NCBI RefSeq assembly: GCF_032854445.1 | Contig: NC_088295.1 | Location: forward strand, 44,381,385-44,441,384 | Direction of reading: 5' to 3' | Length of the DNA stretch: 60,000 nucleotides | Source: Liolophura sinensis | Taxonomy: Eukaryota > Mollusca > Polyplacophora > Chitonida > Chitonidae | Shown: piece by piece, positions 38,501 through 43,825 of the stretch | Numbering within the stretch: the stretch's first letter is position 1 | Layout: each line of letters begins with the position of its first letter | Notes under the pieces: model-generated | Seen by the model: the letters and a program-made list of their open reading frames with translations, nothing else | Database searches by the model: none | What the model was told of the DNA's origin: nothing | Program-made: the position numbers and the translations under genes

Positions 38501-39299
38501 CATCAGTGGAAAGTATATGTTAATTATCGAATAATCCAATCTATGTATCATTTAACACATCAGTAGAAAGTATATGTTTGAAAGAGGTTACCATTGCTTA
38601 TGTTATTTAATTTTTTTTTTGTTTACAAGTCGTGACGGTCACATTATGCAATACATGAATTCAGCTTGAATGTATGTGGGTACCGCAAGCCTTATATAAT
38701 TACTGCAGAGAGACGAACATTCAGTGACATAGTTATGTTATGGGGCTATTGAGTATTACATGTATTACCAATTGTTTCGATGTGTGGACTGACGTTGATG
38801 ACTCAACCAAAGCTGTCATAAACCTATCCAGACTGTTTGTCAATGTGTTGTGTGAACCATCGTCCCCCTGACTCAGTCCCCAGTCCTTTTGAGCCTTGAT
38901 TAGAGGTATGTATATCTCTGACAACAAGTTCGTAAGACTGTCAATGGCATTGTGCTTGAGAACCCCACAGAAAACGTCTCTTTCCATCCTGCTTGGGTCG
39001 ACATCTTTCTCAATTCGATTGCGTAAAAAGTACAAAATTGACAGATTTTCCAAGCTTACATCTTTCAGGGAGGCCAGTGTTCCTGTAACATGTAACTGAG
39101 ATACACTGACATTGCCATATTCTGGTTTTTCACAGTAAATAAACAGCCGGCAAGGCCCCCCTGCTTTAAAGAACTCGTCTAATTTTGCACTATTTGACTC
39201 ATCTGTCATAAATTCTTCCAATAAAGCTGGATTGGCTTCTCCTCCAACATGGAAACTCTCTTGAATTTTCCCTGCTATCCACCAATGCCTTTCATCCAT
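1..39299 (-). CDS. DNHD1: Dynein heavy chain with degenerate AAA1, DNHD1-like; 5' 44 exons, partial
   Basis: Seen: 44 exons on the minus strand, with GT-AG introns and phases that join consistently except inside two exons, read as one polypeptide of about 2,650 residues. Order: N-terminal tail (about 1-900), helical tail with polar inserts, linker region with a conserved RHW motif, WLEVQDLWQYLEAVF and ELPQEAKRF (about 1,400-2,000), AAA1 (about 2,185-2,480), AAA2 P-loop GPPGSGKS (about 2,598-2,605). Known: heavy chains are ring AAA+ microtubule motors; axonemal ones drive cilia. The tail aligns in order with DNAH5/DNAH8-type chains. AAA1 keeps GPTCSGKT but has CLDD for the usual FDEF and lacks NPGYAGR. 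Inference: true DNAH5/8 AAA1 domains are nearly invariant, so the divergent, cilia-linked DNHD1 is the best match; a derived DNAH5/8 paralogue is the alternative. AAA3-AAA6, stalk and C-terminus lie beyond position 1. The family assignment is less certain than the heavy-chain identity. Confidence 0.6.
544..610 (+). mobile_element. SINE family B-like 3' end
   Basis: GAATGAATGAATAATGGTGG, CTTAACACCACATCAGC and AATATTTTCGGCATATGG: same ending as 44,310-44,375 and related to the family B terminus. Short relic. Confidence 0.45.
730..937 (-). CDS. Dynein exon 43 (residues 2524-2593)
   Basis: MVTFKSIVKDVFAGLPEPP equals F-x-x-I-x-DLFPG in the family. KCLQLFTVSQVHNG leads into AAA2. Donor GTTTGT chosen over a GTAACT 7 bases downstream because only it keeps the AAA2 frame. 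Confidence 0.9.
1526..1656 (-). CDS. Dynein exon 42 (residues 2480-2523)
   Basis: Too short for simple ORF detection. Reads VVGMKMGPGKKNSG, then KVEHAIVAQAVEEIIGPRL, the slot of the family's E-x-x-x-x-x-AL-x-x-x-N-x-PKL helix. The phases fit both neighbours. Confidence 0.85.
2287..2510 (-). CDS. Dynein exon 41 (residues 2405-2480), with polar insert
   Basis: SVHHNFTLTVMTGVLVRACQ stands where HYDFGLRAIKSVL-AG is expected. About 50 residues of Lys/Glu- and then Ser/Gln-rich insert follow (REEKTQEKTEKQDSSRSN). Donor GTAATG. Confidence 0.85.
3154..3380 (-). CDS. Dynein exon 40 (residues 2330-2405), AAA1 sensor region
   Basis: GIFLTINNSVSESYKSLP replaces the near-invariant GIFITMNPGYAGR-ELP. SLFRTVSLIKPDM keeps the LFR-V-x-x-x-PD motif, including Arg about 2,362. 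Donor GTAAGT. Confidence 0.92.
3977..4114 (-). CDS. Dynein exon 39 (residues 2284-2329), altered AAA1 Walker B
   Basis: DGCWGCLDDIQGLSREAFSV occupies the place of GAWGCFDEFNRI. The Mg-binding Asp remains (about 2,291), but the catalytic Glu is Asp (about 2,292) and FNRI is lost. Donor GTCAGC, phase 0. Confidence 0.92.
4492..4590 (-). CDS. Dynein exon 38 (residues 2251-2283)
   Basis: GLAFLLGKFLGLFQCSPSS and LGKILQGLAS fill the space between Walker A and Walker B (family: LGK-x-V-V-FNCS, GLAQ-GAW). The NCS motif is changed to QCS. 33 codons, phase 0. Confidence 0.9.
4798..4994 (-). CDS. Dynein exon 37 (residues 2185-2250), AAA1 Walker A
   Basis: YSYGNEFYGAFGGVSLTPLT (family: Y-YE-G...L-TPLT), then GPTCSGKTETTR at about residues 2,239-2,250. 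The usual sequence is GPAGTGKTETTK. The Walker A consensus GxxxxGKT is kept although the loop differs. Donor GTTAGT. Confidence 0.93.
4995..6991 (-). other. Dynein intron 36 (2.0 kb)
   Basis: Separates the DFDW exon from the AAA1 Walker A exon. Holds the family B SINE at 5,231-5,554. The remainder has no recognised exon on either strand. Confidence 0.65.
5231..5554 (-). mobile_element. tRNA-derived SINE, family B
   Basis: The minus strand starts TGGCTCAGATAGCACAGTTG with GGTAGAGCG (box A-like), then GATCCAGGATCAATCCTGG (box B-like), a body shared with 40,091-40,372, and an end CATATGACTGAAAAATTGTT. The tRNA-like head lacks a credible full cloverleaf, so this is a SINE rather than a tRNA gene. 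Dynein intron 36. Confidence 0.78.
6992..7100 (-). CDS. Dynein exon 36 (residues 2149-2185)
   Basis: VTDFDWRRCIRMYNRQEE equals the family's DF-W-x-x-x-R-Y motif just before AAA1. Donor GTACAA, phase 1. Confidence 0.92.
7418..7562 (-). mobile_element. SINE family A fragment (3' half)
   Basis: Low end TTTATTTATTC, then ACTCAAGAATATTTCATG and GTGGGAGGAAACCGGCCAAG. The tRNA-like head is missing. It abuts dynein exon 35. Confidence 0.8.
7612..7836 (-). CDS. Dynein exon 35 (residues 2074-2148)
   Basis: QVCRAGMLYYWTRECEQGIS corresponds to the QV-x-x-x-x-x-x-x-WT-x-x-x-E block that leads into AAA1. 75 codons. Donor GTGAGT. Confidence 0.9.
7905..8430. mobile_element. Possible DNA-transposon remnant with Myb/SANT-like ORF start
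   Basis: GATAGCCTGGACAGGTT (near 7,924) and GATAGTCTGGACGGGGTT (near 8,409) recur at the edges; GTTGAGCTGTGTT (about 7,911) recurs inverted at about 8,285-8,297. Between them a 31-codon plus-strand ORF at 8,099-8,194 reads VKERNWSHDEIVSLIQEYV, the W...E...L-I-x-x-Y pattern of Myb/SANT-like DNA-binding domains in Harbinger-type transposons. Terminal repeats and TSD not resolved. Confidence 0.45.
8500..8661. repeat. Tandem duplication, 82-bp unit, two copies
   Basis: CAGTTAGTTGATGCTGA begins at 8,500 and again at 8,582; AGAAATCTGTAAATCATT and AAATTTGCC recur in both. Copies are moderately diverged. Dynein intron 34. Confidence 0.8.
8849..8983 (-). CDS. Dynein exon 34 (residues 2029-2073)
   Basis: AVEVWLEQLKNTVSRSL matches the invariant VE-WL-x-x-L-x-x-M-x-x-TL. 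IPIEEWPNK ends the exon. 45 codons. Confidence 0.92.
9621..9749 (-). CDS. Dynein exon 33 (residues 1986-2028)
   Basis: Ends VTSSEGEFITLDEK, matching the conserved S-x-EGE-x-x-x-L motif before the VE-WL helix. 43 codons, phase 0. Donor GTAGCA. Confidence 0.87.
10314..10406 (-). CDS. Dynein exon 32 (residues 1955-1985)
   Basis: GKKQVRDGQFSLSPIHQKWL: no family motif, probably still part of the expanded linker segment. Acceptor TTTCTAG, donor GTAACA, phase 0. Confidence 0.7.
10971..11187 (-). CDS. Dynein exon 31 (residues 1882-1954), mostly insert
   Basis: SLFSGISDVKLEK continues the conserved LF-x-x-I-x-x-L. The remaining 55-60 residues are a Ser/Arg/Thr-rich insert (HHRERGGERPPSTITS) not seen in canonical linkers. 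Donor GTAAGC, phase 0. Confidence 0.78.
11496..11695 (-). CDS. Dynein exon 30 (residues 1816-1882)
   Basis: CCYGGEVPKG, then LNNKRKAFPRFYFVSDPILL, the universal L-x-x-KR-x-x-FPRF-F-SD-x-LL signature. Ends in RPQLK. Donor GTAAGA. Confidence 0.95.
12160..12178. repeat. (AAT)n microsatellite
   Basis: Short AAT run followed by GGCTTTATTTCAAGAGCG. It could be the tail of a minus-strand retroelement, but no coding remnant supports that. Dynein intron 29. Confidence 0.75.
12806..12898 (-). CDS. Dynein exon 29 (residues 1785-1815)
   Basis: ELPQEAKRFAQIDKGWTKMM is almost the invariant LPQEAKRF-x-x-IDK-W motif of outer-arm chains. 31 codons, phase 0. Confidence 0.95.
13238..13598 (-). CDS. Dynein exon 28 (residues 1664-1784), linker core
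   Basis: Longest internal exon. ELELEIKMRLTEEEWTEQVL, FENFKKRGPMYLDK, MLTSRYIGPLRDEA and LWLEVQDLWQYLEAVFS are diagnostic of the heavy-chain linker; canonical chains have W-x-x-VQ-x-x-W-x-YLE-x-IF here. Donor GTTTGT. Confidence 0.95.
14258..14367 (-). CDS. Dynein exon 27 (residues 1628-1664), RHW motif
   Basis: NRHWLQVMHVTGSSFQL carries the RHW motif typical of all dynein heavy-chain linkers. Donor GTAAGT. Confidence 0.93.
14657..14788 (-). CDS. Dynein exon 26 (residues 1584-1627)
   Basis: VEMHWDECLALPSKLKDWDA resembles the family's W-x-x-L...LP-x-x-L-x-x-W-x-A linker entry. 44 codons, phase 0. Donor GTAAGT. Confidence 0.9.
15485..16959 (-). mobile_element. Decayed non-LTR retrotransposon (LINE), reverse transcriptase remnants
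   Basis: On the minus strand, in several frames: KKLNVKKSTGPDLIAQ (RT entry motif K-x-x-KS-GPD), NFKKAFDTIQHNVLLEKL (catalytic region A: K-AFD-x-x-H), YADDTTIYY at about 16,150-16,180 (the YxDD active site), and GKISMKLGIMYRNGNVLSKN with FILPHIDCCCTIWG (thumb: LPH-x-x-C-x-x-WG). Stops and frameshifts throughout, so it is dead. The type is like CR1/Jockey-clade RTs. 5' part absent. In dynein intron 25. Confidence 0.85.
16960..17100 (-). mobile_element. SINE family A 5' half, joined to LINE
   Basis: GGCAGACCTTCCCATGTACG, CCAGCATGAGCTGGTCTTGA, GCGACCGCATTGGTGAGAG and a head ACTGAGCCATGGAGGCTCC in reverse orientation. The SINE stops where LINE-like sequence begins, with no SINE 3' tail between them. 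Confidence 0.78.
17374..17587 (-). CDS. Dynein exon 25 (residues about 1513-1583), three frame breaks
   Basis: Begins TFVVEVIQFQEF after a good acceptor (CTTTCCAG), then continues FDGQGPAVPGIPPSEAVSRL, EHRYAQYD and RKTLDSVSKVFGIVC in alternating frames. There is an extra base at 17,551-17,552, another at 17,484-17,485 (both in the context CCTTTGA) and a missing base at 17,452-17,453. 214 nt where 213 would fit. In frame, both CCTTTGA sites give TGA stops. Flanked by phase-0 introns. Confidence 0.75.
17588..18992 (-). other. Dynein intron 24 (1.4 kb)
   Basis: No exon that fits the dynein frame. Contains a 37-codon minus-strand ORF (18,081-18,194) of coding-like composition, not recognised. 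Confidence 0.5.
18993..19149 (-). CDS. Dynein exon 24 (residues 1460-1512)
   Basis: Intact frame. PRSEVEEVDQLRERWQQLMD matches the family's E-x-x-x-VD-x-L-x-x-x-W-x-x-L. Donor GTAAGT, phase 0. Confidence 0.9.
19243..19285 (-). mobile_element. SINE family A short relic
   Basis: CCATCTGCAGGTTGCTGACA followed by GACCTTCCCACGTAC: only the middle module survives. Confidence 0.55.
19601..19776 (-). CDS. Dynein exon 23 (residues 1402-1460)
   Basis: Intact frame. KKLDEVVSYRSNVQARLEMP, then IYLPIESMYDRLR, matching the PIE-x-x-Y-x-x-L motif of heavy chains. Donor GTTAGT. Confidence 0.9.
20379..20667 (-). CDS. Dynein exon 22 (residues about 1304-1401), five frame breaks
   Basis: The family pattern is clear (HFSCYDFLWKDDLHGNF, VEKKVLAIPEVLPVG, WKTQFASVLHEDA), but it is spread over three frames. 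Following it requires five breaks, near 20,655, 20,553, 20,520, 20,454 and 20,423, each consistent with one missing base and four of them in or beside a short homopolymer. 289 nt are present where 294 (98 codons) would fit. Flanked by phase-0 introns on both sides. Either assembly errors or real decay. Confidence 0.75.
21181..21278 (-). CDS. Dynein exon 21 (residues 1271-1303)
   Basis: ISWLGQPEVFYQQVIEDE corresponds to the I-x-W...YY-x-x-V block. The donor GTACAG lies at the edge of a repeat-derived intron. Phase 0 at the 3' end. Confidence 0.8.
21765..21877 (-). CDS. Dynein exon 20 (residues 1233-1270)
   Basis: VRFNIPKTTIDPTVEAVQSA matches the family pattern V-x-x-x-IP-x-x-x-P-x-x-x-x-VQ. 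Donor GTGAGT. Confidence 0.87.
22874..23150 (-). CDS. Dynein exon 19 (residues 1141-1233), Ser-rich
   Basis: Starts HYKSLVSDAIVLATGSSLLC, then a Ser/Thr-rich stretch (GTSDLSSGSVLSG) analogous to the variable Ser-rich segment at this point in DNAH5. The open frame upstream to an ATG at 23,247 is intron read-through, not a separate gene. Confidence 0.75.
23151..24687 (-). other. Dynein intron 18 (1.5 kb)
   Basis: Contains the (ATT)n tract and, at 24,427-24,500, a sequence related to 46,779-46,850. The block 23,530-24,120 looks like low-copy repeat sequence, but I find no second copy in this window. No exon recognised. Confidence 0.5.
23496..23527. repeat. (ATT)n microsatellite
   Basis: About ten uninterrupted ATT units in dynein intron 18. 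Confidence 0.95.
24688..24787 (-). CDS. Dynein exon 18 (residues 1108-1140)
   Basis: Polar, Thr/Glu-rich sequence ending NEEKIFAAFI, with phases that match exons 17 and 19. No specific motif. Confidence 0.7.
25451..25564 (-). CDS. Dynein exon 17 (residues 1070-1107)
   Basis: HNLARVLKNLVKSKEEEKEK: a charged helix in a weakly conserved part of the tail. 38 codons, phase 0. Donor GTAGGA. Confidence 0.72.
26299..26415 (-). CDS. Dynein exon 16 (residues 1031-1069)
   Basis: Helical sequence RVEERSRQLAEWVKTIETG. 39 codons, phase 0 at both ends; position and length fit the tail of DNAH5-type chains. Confidence 0.8.
27650..27772 (-). mobile_element. SINE family A fragment
   Basis: ACTCAAGAATATTTCACTTC, GGTGGGAGGAAACCAGACAG and GGCAGACATTCCCACGACTG match the 3' and middle parts of the family in reverse orientation. 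In dynein intron 15, close to exon 15. Confidence 0.75.
27869..28023 (-). CDS. Dynein exon 15 (residues 979-1030)
   Basis: AFLHQVHAATLKLTQLSQQV is the helix after SMNID; HEDAVSRSW ends the exon. Donor GTAAAT, phase 0. Confidence 0.85.
29322..29581 (-). CDS. Dynein exon 14 (residues 892-978)
   Basis: LELIHEAKWLGRLGIQLPES and LQPGLNTLFWSSMNI match the E-x-x-x-M-x-x-LG and PGL-x-x-L-W-S-x-NI motifs of axonemal heavy chains. The intron splits the Asp that follows. Confidence 0.93.
30114..30418 (-). CDS. Dynein exon 13 (residues 791-892), PPVAG motif
   Basis: APPVAGAIHWSRQLLKKI is the diagnostic NxPPVAG-I-W-R-L signature of the heavy-chain tail, followed by YNRLATALVTFESLWFTQW and a TLLVRHPVTGEMTVN block resembling DNAH5/8. 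Donor GTATGT, phase 2. Confidence 0.93.
31016..31136 (-). CDS. Dynein exon 12 (residues 750-790)
   Basis: EKFVQLFSWYEKDLEEVQRIY corresponds to the Y-x-x-DL-x-x-V-x-x-IY segment just before the PPVAG motif. Donor GTTGGT, phase 0. Confidence 0.85.
31166..31303 (+). mobile_element. SINE family A fragment (3' half)
   Basis: GGATTGTTGCGGGTTTCCTC, CCCACCATAATGCAGG and GTGAAACATTCTTGAAT, then AAAACACCAATCAAACAAAT: body and tail of family A in the plus orientation. Confidence 0.78.
31498..31634 (-). CDS. Dynein exon 11 (residues 705-750)
   Basis: FDEYYMDFQAIVGDLEKFLA matches the F-x-x-D-Y-x-x-F helix of axonemal heavy chains. Ends VITR across a phase-2 intron. Confidence 0.85.
32429..32559 (-). CDS. 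Dynein exon 10 (residues 661-704)
   Basis: Acidic start (SGEEEDGP), then VCSVIAKNLQRMGQCMAQIS, an amphipathic helix before the conserved tail block. Donor GTGAGG, phase 0. Confidence 0.78.
32969..33169 (-). CDS. Dynein exon 9 (residues 594-660), insert
   Basis: Low-complexity acidic, Ser- and Asn-rich sequence (SISENEEKTSHRNSGG) ending in LNAEELDIL. Not recognised in other heavy chains. Acceptor TTTCAG and donor GTGAGT fit the flanking phases. Confidence 0.65.
33801..33913 (-). CDS. Dynein exon 8 (residues 556-593), insert
   Basis: Charged sequence (MARPREEDLIIDNSHDEKD) with no counterpart I recognise in other heavy chains. Supported by open frame, splice sites and exact phase match on both sides. 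Confidence 0.65.
34348..34554 (-). CDS. Dynein exon 7 (residues 487-556)
   Basis: After a polar insert it reads MGHMDTFCNRIHQFIEVINT, equivalent to the family's F-x-x-RL-x-x-I helix. Donor GTATGT, phase 2. Confidence 0.82.
35156..35376 (-). CDS. Dynein exon 6 (residues 414-487), partly insert
   Basis: Starts with a Ser/Asp/Lys-rich stretch (SKESRDDSLSDD), then LFGKLKACLSLQ, which corresponds to the W-x-F...IFGK-F helix of other chains, then a Ser/Pro/Gly-rich insert. The phases fit exons 5 and 7 exactly. Confidence 0.78.
35744..35920 (-). CDS. Dynein exon 5 (residues 355-413)
   Basis: VTNQLVIACKEYIKS continues the family block KVTNQII-ACKAYI. The second half is polar and charged. 59 whole codons, phase 0 at both ends. 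Confidence 0.85.
36529..36733 (-). CDS. Dynein exon 4 (residues 286-354)
   Basis: Begins ITDAMNETKDKVKYLESLRR, a hallmark of DNAH5/DNAH8-type tails (ITDATNEAKDNVKYL in that family). SISRFYN and LLFTK follow. Donor GTAAGC, phase 0. Confidence 0.9.
37373..37546 (-). CDS. Dynein exon 3 (residues 228-286)
   Basis: Contains GPLSELDRWRRRQRLLTS and AVISTLITAKSRLLKKW, the typical GP-x-x-E-x-x-x-W helix pair of the heavy-chain N-terminal region. Donor GTGGGT, phase 2. Confidence 0.88.
37700..37851 (-). CDS. Dynein exon 2 (residues 178-228)
   Basis: Reads VLKQPENVIVNDF through SWINTIEGILLEEADD, matching the tail segment before the E-x-x-x-W helix of outer-arm heavy chains. Acceptor CACAG, donor GTGAGT; ends in phase 2. 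Confidence 0.85.
38463..38576. repeat. Tandem duplication, 57-bp unit, two copies
   Basis: TTAATTATCAAATAATCCAA at 38,463 and TTAATTATCGAATAATCCAA at 38,520. The units differ at two positions, so the duplication is recent. Dynein intron 1. Confidence 0.92.
38769..39299 (-). CDS. Dynein exon 1 (residues 1-177), start codon
   Basis: Start chosen at the ATG at 39,297-39,299, giving MDERHWWIAGKI, which lines up with the DARHNY-like start of the conserved DNAH5-type N-terminal region. An in-frame ATG at 39,380 would add 27 residues with no recognisable match. LFIYCEKPE and IYIPLIKAQKDWG fit the same N-terminal block. The donor is GTAATA, phase 0. Confidence 0.75.
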
Positions 39300-39700
39300 T
39301 ATTGACTGAGGGTTACTTGTTATCAACTGTGAAAAACCACACACTCTTCCAGGCGGTGTTGTGACTTCACGTAACCACAAACAATCAGTCTCTTGATTCC
39401 CCTGGGACTAATGTACGAACTGATCTTGCCGCCGCCATACATTGTTGTTAGTAACGCCAAGTGCCCGGATAAACGAAGTGCTATATTGACTCGTACATTT
39501 CTGCGATAATAGATTATTAGGGCCCCTACTCGATTATTAGCTGCAAGCAAAGCACGTGGAAGGTGTCCCCATGTAGTTGGGGATGCTATCTTCCGGTCTG
39601 TTAGCAGATCAGGACAATTTCTCCCCTATTGATATTAGGCCAAATACTTTTACTACTGATTCAGTCAGCAGTTACGTTGCAGTTGTATTACGTCAGTAGA
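39300..39700 (-). promoter_or_regulatory. Probable promoter and 5' UTR of the dynein gene
   Basis: Directly upstream of the start codon, richer in GC and CpG than its surroundings. On the minus strand it reads tATGGCGGCGGC at about 39,427-39,437, matching the YY1 core ATGGCGGC often found at TSSs. No TATA box is evident. An in-frame ATG at 39,380 leaves the exact translation start open. Confidence 0.4.
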
Positions 39701-42700
39701 GTGTTTTGAGCCAGAAAATGTTGAAGCAGCTACCCTAGAATAAAAAATACCCTGCGCCACCCATTGGGTGCCTTTTTCAAATCTGAGTCCCTTCAAGAGA
39801 TTCAGAGATTTACCTATTCATAGCCGCATATATCTTCTGCAGCCATATCTTCTTTGCCTTTGGTTATTATTATTATTTTTTTTCAACTCATAGTTAGAAA
39901 TCATTCTTTAATTACCTATGTTTATCTTTGCATTTTGAAACCAATTATCATTCCATAAGACTACTTTTTCACAATGTTTATGTATCAGGAAGAATTTACT
40001 GTTACATAAGATTGTATACTCGCCACACACATTATAAAAGTATGCAGCATGTGGAGTGCATTATGTATAGATGTATGCTTGGGTACATTGTACTGAACAA
40101 TTTTCAGTCATATGATAACATGGAGTCTTTAGATGTGTGTTTATATATACTGTGTCTTCTTGCGGCAGGGTGAGTCCACGGCACCAATGTTCTGCCACCA
40201 CCGAAGTATCATGCGGAAGACACTAAACAGGACACTCCACCCACACACATTATACTGACACCAGGCCAACCAGTCCTGTTTCCTTGCTCTGACCTCTCCA
40301 TGGTGATCACCAAGCAAGGTGGCAGCAAGTACCATTTTAAAAGTCTTTGGTATGACCCAGAATGCATTATGAGGCAATGGCATGTTATTGGCAAAAAAAC
40401 TGTTGGTGGGTCCATAACATTGCAGAGAAGGGATCAACAGAGAGCCTTTTTCTAAAGAAAAAAAAATCAATACATAAATATTTGGATGTTTATAATAAAT
40501 AATTTTATTCAGACAATTTTTCTCATTTGAACATTTACATGTACGCTAACATAAAATACATTTCTTGCATGATGGCTACGGTACTCTCTTCATTTCATAT
40601 ACAGGTAAATATTTCTACATTAGCATTTACACAAATAACACAATGTACAGCAACTATATATGTTCATGTAGAGTTACATGAAGTTTCTAACAATTAAACC
40701 TAATCAGGATAACACGCTAGTCTCTTAAGAGAAATAAAGCTGTCAGTTTCATATGTAGGCAGCAGCTAAACCTCACTTCAACATTTGTTTAACAGTTTTA
40801 CTTGGTTCAATATAGTTTATCTTTAACTTCAAAAAGGTTATTTTTGTAATGAATGAAAATTATTCTGGTTTGTATTTCACAGGTTGCATGTGCCTATACA
40901 CAGTCCACATTTCATCTTTGGAAAGCAGATATACATAGCATATTCGTGTATACCAAACAGATTAAAGTGGCCAAGATCAAATCAAAAACGTTTATTTCAA
41001 AACCAACATGGCAAAACAATTAACTCATCATTTTTTTCCTCACTGCTTACACCAGTTTTAATAACTTCCACTTACTCATTTCTCATTATTCACAATTATT
41101 TTGACAATACCAAACTGAATGGTTGGAGCAAAATGTTATGTTGTAATGACGAACTTGAAATAGTAAATGAAAAGCTTAATATAAATAATGTGTGGAAACC
41201 ATGACCCTAAATTACAATGACATACTTGTATATGTTTATGTATACACAGATTTAACGACTCAACCAAACAGGGCATCAGATGCAATGTTTCAGCAGGAAG
41301 ACAATCGTAAGTTTAAAATGATGACTGGTTACAGTAGTCAAAATGATCTGTATGCTAAGACAATTGTGTAAGACCCACTACTCAGTCATACAGAATAAGA
41401 GTAAAGTTTAGTTCTGAAGATAACTTTTGAAGGCAATGCCTTGAGCAGGATGAAAGGTACATGTACATATTTCAGAGGGCCAGCATGAATCACAACCATA
41501 TATGTATAGGCCTACAGATGTAGTTAACATCATTCAGTGTGAAAAAAAGATGTGTCCAACAGGAATACAAAATTCAGGTTATCATAAGCATATGCGTAAT
41601 TGAAATACGAAAACGTTTATTTTGGATAATAATTTAAATAATGATCGAGAATGCCAAATGCTGCTAGACTGTATGCACATTCTTGTGATCTGTTTTAAAA
41701 GTCCACATGTATTCATGCAAGTGTTTTTCACTTATACCCCTGGAAAAAGTCCATTTGCAACATGACGAAAACAGTATACATGTATCAGGTACATATTACA
41801 GAAAGGAAAAAAACATGTCTTTGCCTGTGATGTATCCATGCGAATGAAATACATGATGAACGAAAACTCTGGTGAATAATGTAACTTTAGGCTTGTATCT
41901 AAACCATGAACTGTTGAGATTTTTCACCAGGAACACATATTAGAGACATGCATGCAGTTACCCAGTACGACAGTTTAGCAACATTCAGCCACATGTATCC
42001 TCATATAAATAGATCTTACTCTTGTTATTATGCCAGGCAAACAATACAGTACATGTATACATATATATTGTTTACGGATATTTACACTGAACCCTTGTTC
42101 AGAACTTTCAATACCAGGACTTATTATCAACTTCGGTTCACTTGGTGGTGGTCAGGGGTGAACATGAGCTTATAACTTCGGTACACCGTTCAAACTTAAG
42201 GAACACGTATTCCTTATCTTAGGTCACATAGCATTGCTATACAAGAACCGCAACATACATATTTCTATATACAAGTATACAGGTGTGACTTACATTTGGA
42301 ATTGAACAATTGTCATTGACAATAAAATAATCAAAAAGAACAAGCTTACAACCAAATCGGCTCCTAGCAGCAATAAACACAGTTCTCTGTTTAAAATATA
42401 TGCATTTTCAATCACGCAAAATTATTGCACATATCCTTTGGTTGCATTTATATGGGGGATTTTCATACAAATACATGTACTAATATAAAGTAGTGAATGA
42501 TGTTAAGTTTCTGTCAATGTAAAAATCACATCAGATAAAGCTTAAAATGTGCGCGACTTATTCCGTAACAGATGACTTACAGAATGTACAGAGTTAAAAG
42601 GGAAATAACAAGATGAAAACAGACCAAACTATTTCACTCTCAACAAAACAAATGGCTGATCATAAAATATAGACCAGACTACATAAGTGGCAAATATCAC

Positions 42701-43825
42701 AAAAGTACATACAATATTAATTTTCTTCTGGATACCACAAATGTATATTTACAGCAAAAACAGTCAAAAGTGAACTTATGACAAATAAACAATAGTTAAA
42801 CCTTATGGAGGCTGGGCCAAAAAACCCATATCAGCAAGGTAAAGGTGCTACTATAAATAAAAACAAATCATGACTAAAACAGAAGAAAAATTTGAGCTAC
42901 AATGTATACATAATGAGACAAGGACAGTTACGTCTTCTATATTTCATTGACAATTTCTTTTCATAAATAAAGATCATAATGAAATGTCAAAGATGTCCTA
43001 GGTAAGAAGAACTGCATGTTTGCAGTTACCTTAAACAACCATAAATTTCGCCCACAAAAGTGCATTTTTAGAGACAAATAAATGTCACAAAATATTATTT
43101 TTGGAGCTAAAAATCACAGTTTTCCACAAGAATATAATTCAATGTTCCAAGCAAACCTCAAAACACCTTTCTAAGATCAATGGAACTCTCAGAATCAGGC
43201 AAAATGGGAAAGTTAGTCATGGGCGAAATTTATGGTCATTTACAGTAATTGGTACACATACTTATCTGAGGTACATCAGAAACATCTGACTGTACAGAGA
43301 AGAGGGCTTTCAACCTAGTTTTACAAACTATGCTTGATAACCTCAGCAACTGTTTTATACATATGCAATAAAAAGTTTAAATTTACAGGACAGACTGAAA
43401 AGGGTTAATTCAATTTCTATAGTATTGATCATTTACAAAATCTCCAGGGCAGACTTTTTTTTTTACCAGTACAAGGATATAGCTGAATACAAATGCATCT
43501 AAACTGTGATTCTGGAAGTAACAGCTATCAGATTTTCTAGAATGGATCAAATACAATGTATACATGTACAATAAGATTGAGTACATGTAAAGCAGGGTAT
43601 GTTTGTCAACATCCACATACAGGTATGACACGGTCAGTAGTGGTATAATTTATGAACGTCACTTAAAAAAAATTATGTTTTGTTTTACCCAAGCTCTGAA
43701 CAAAAAAAAGCGACTGTAATATAAGAAAATGACTGATGCCTGGGACATTTGTACAGTGCAATGATGGCTGTAACAGGAAGAGTGTTGATGATGACTTCAG
43801 GTTTGTTTTGTAGCTCCTCCACACT
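39700..43825. other. Intergenic DNA plus unmapped TMEM181 3' UTR
   Basis: No coding exon recognised on either strand. Very AT-rich and full of short tacatgta-type palindromes. TMEM181 is transcribed into this region, so part must be its 3' UTR. TTTATT on the plus strand (AATAAA on the transcript) occurs near 41,609 and 40,987, but I cannot say which site is used. A family B SINE lies at 40,091-40,372. Confidence 0.6.
40091..40372 (-). mobile_element. SINE family B, second copy, head lost
   Basis: Shares ACAATTTTCAGTCATATGA, TTGCGGCAGGGTGAGTCC, CATTATACTGACACCAGG and TTTTAAAAGTCT in the same order as the copy at 5,231-5,554; the tRNA-like end is unrecognisable. It lies between the two genes. 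Confidence 0.68.

Noticed and set aside
1-39299. Identification as cytoplasmic dynein 2 heavy chain (DYNC2H1)
   Set aside because: The tail motifs (ITDAMNETKDKVKYL, APPVAG, ELPQEAKRF) are of the axonemal DNAH5/8 type, and AAA1 is degenerate, unlike DYNC2H1.
1-39299. Identification as a regular DNAH5 or DNAH8
   Set aside because: AAA1 motifs invariant in those proteins are altered, and the linker and AAA1 carry inserts. Kept only as an alternative for the gene's origin.
38733-39380. Dynein start at the upstream in-frame ATG (39,380)
   Set aside because: The extra 27 residues match nothing, while MDERHWW aligns with the family start; not excluded, so noted in the exon entry.
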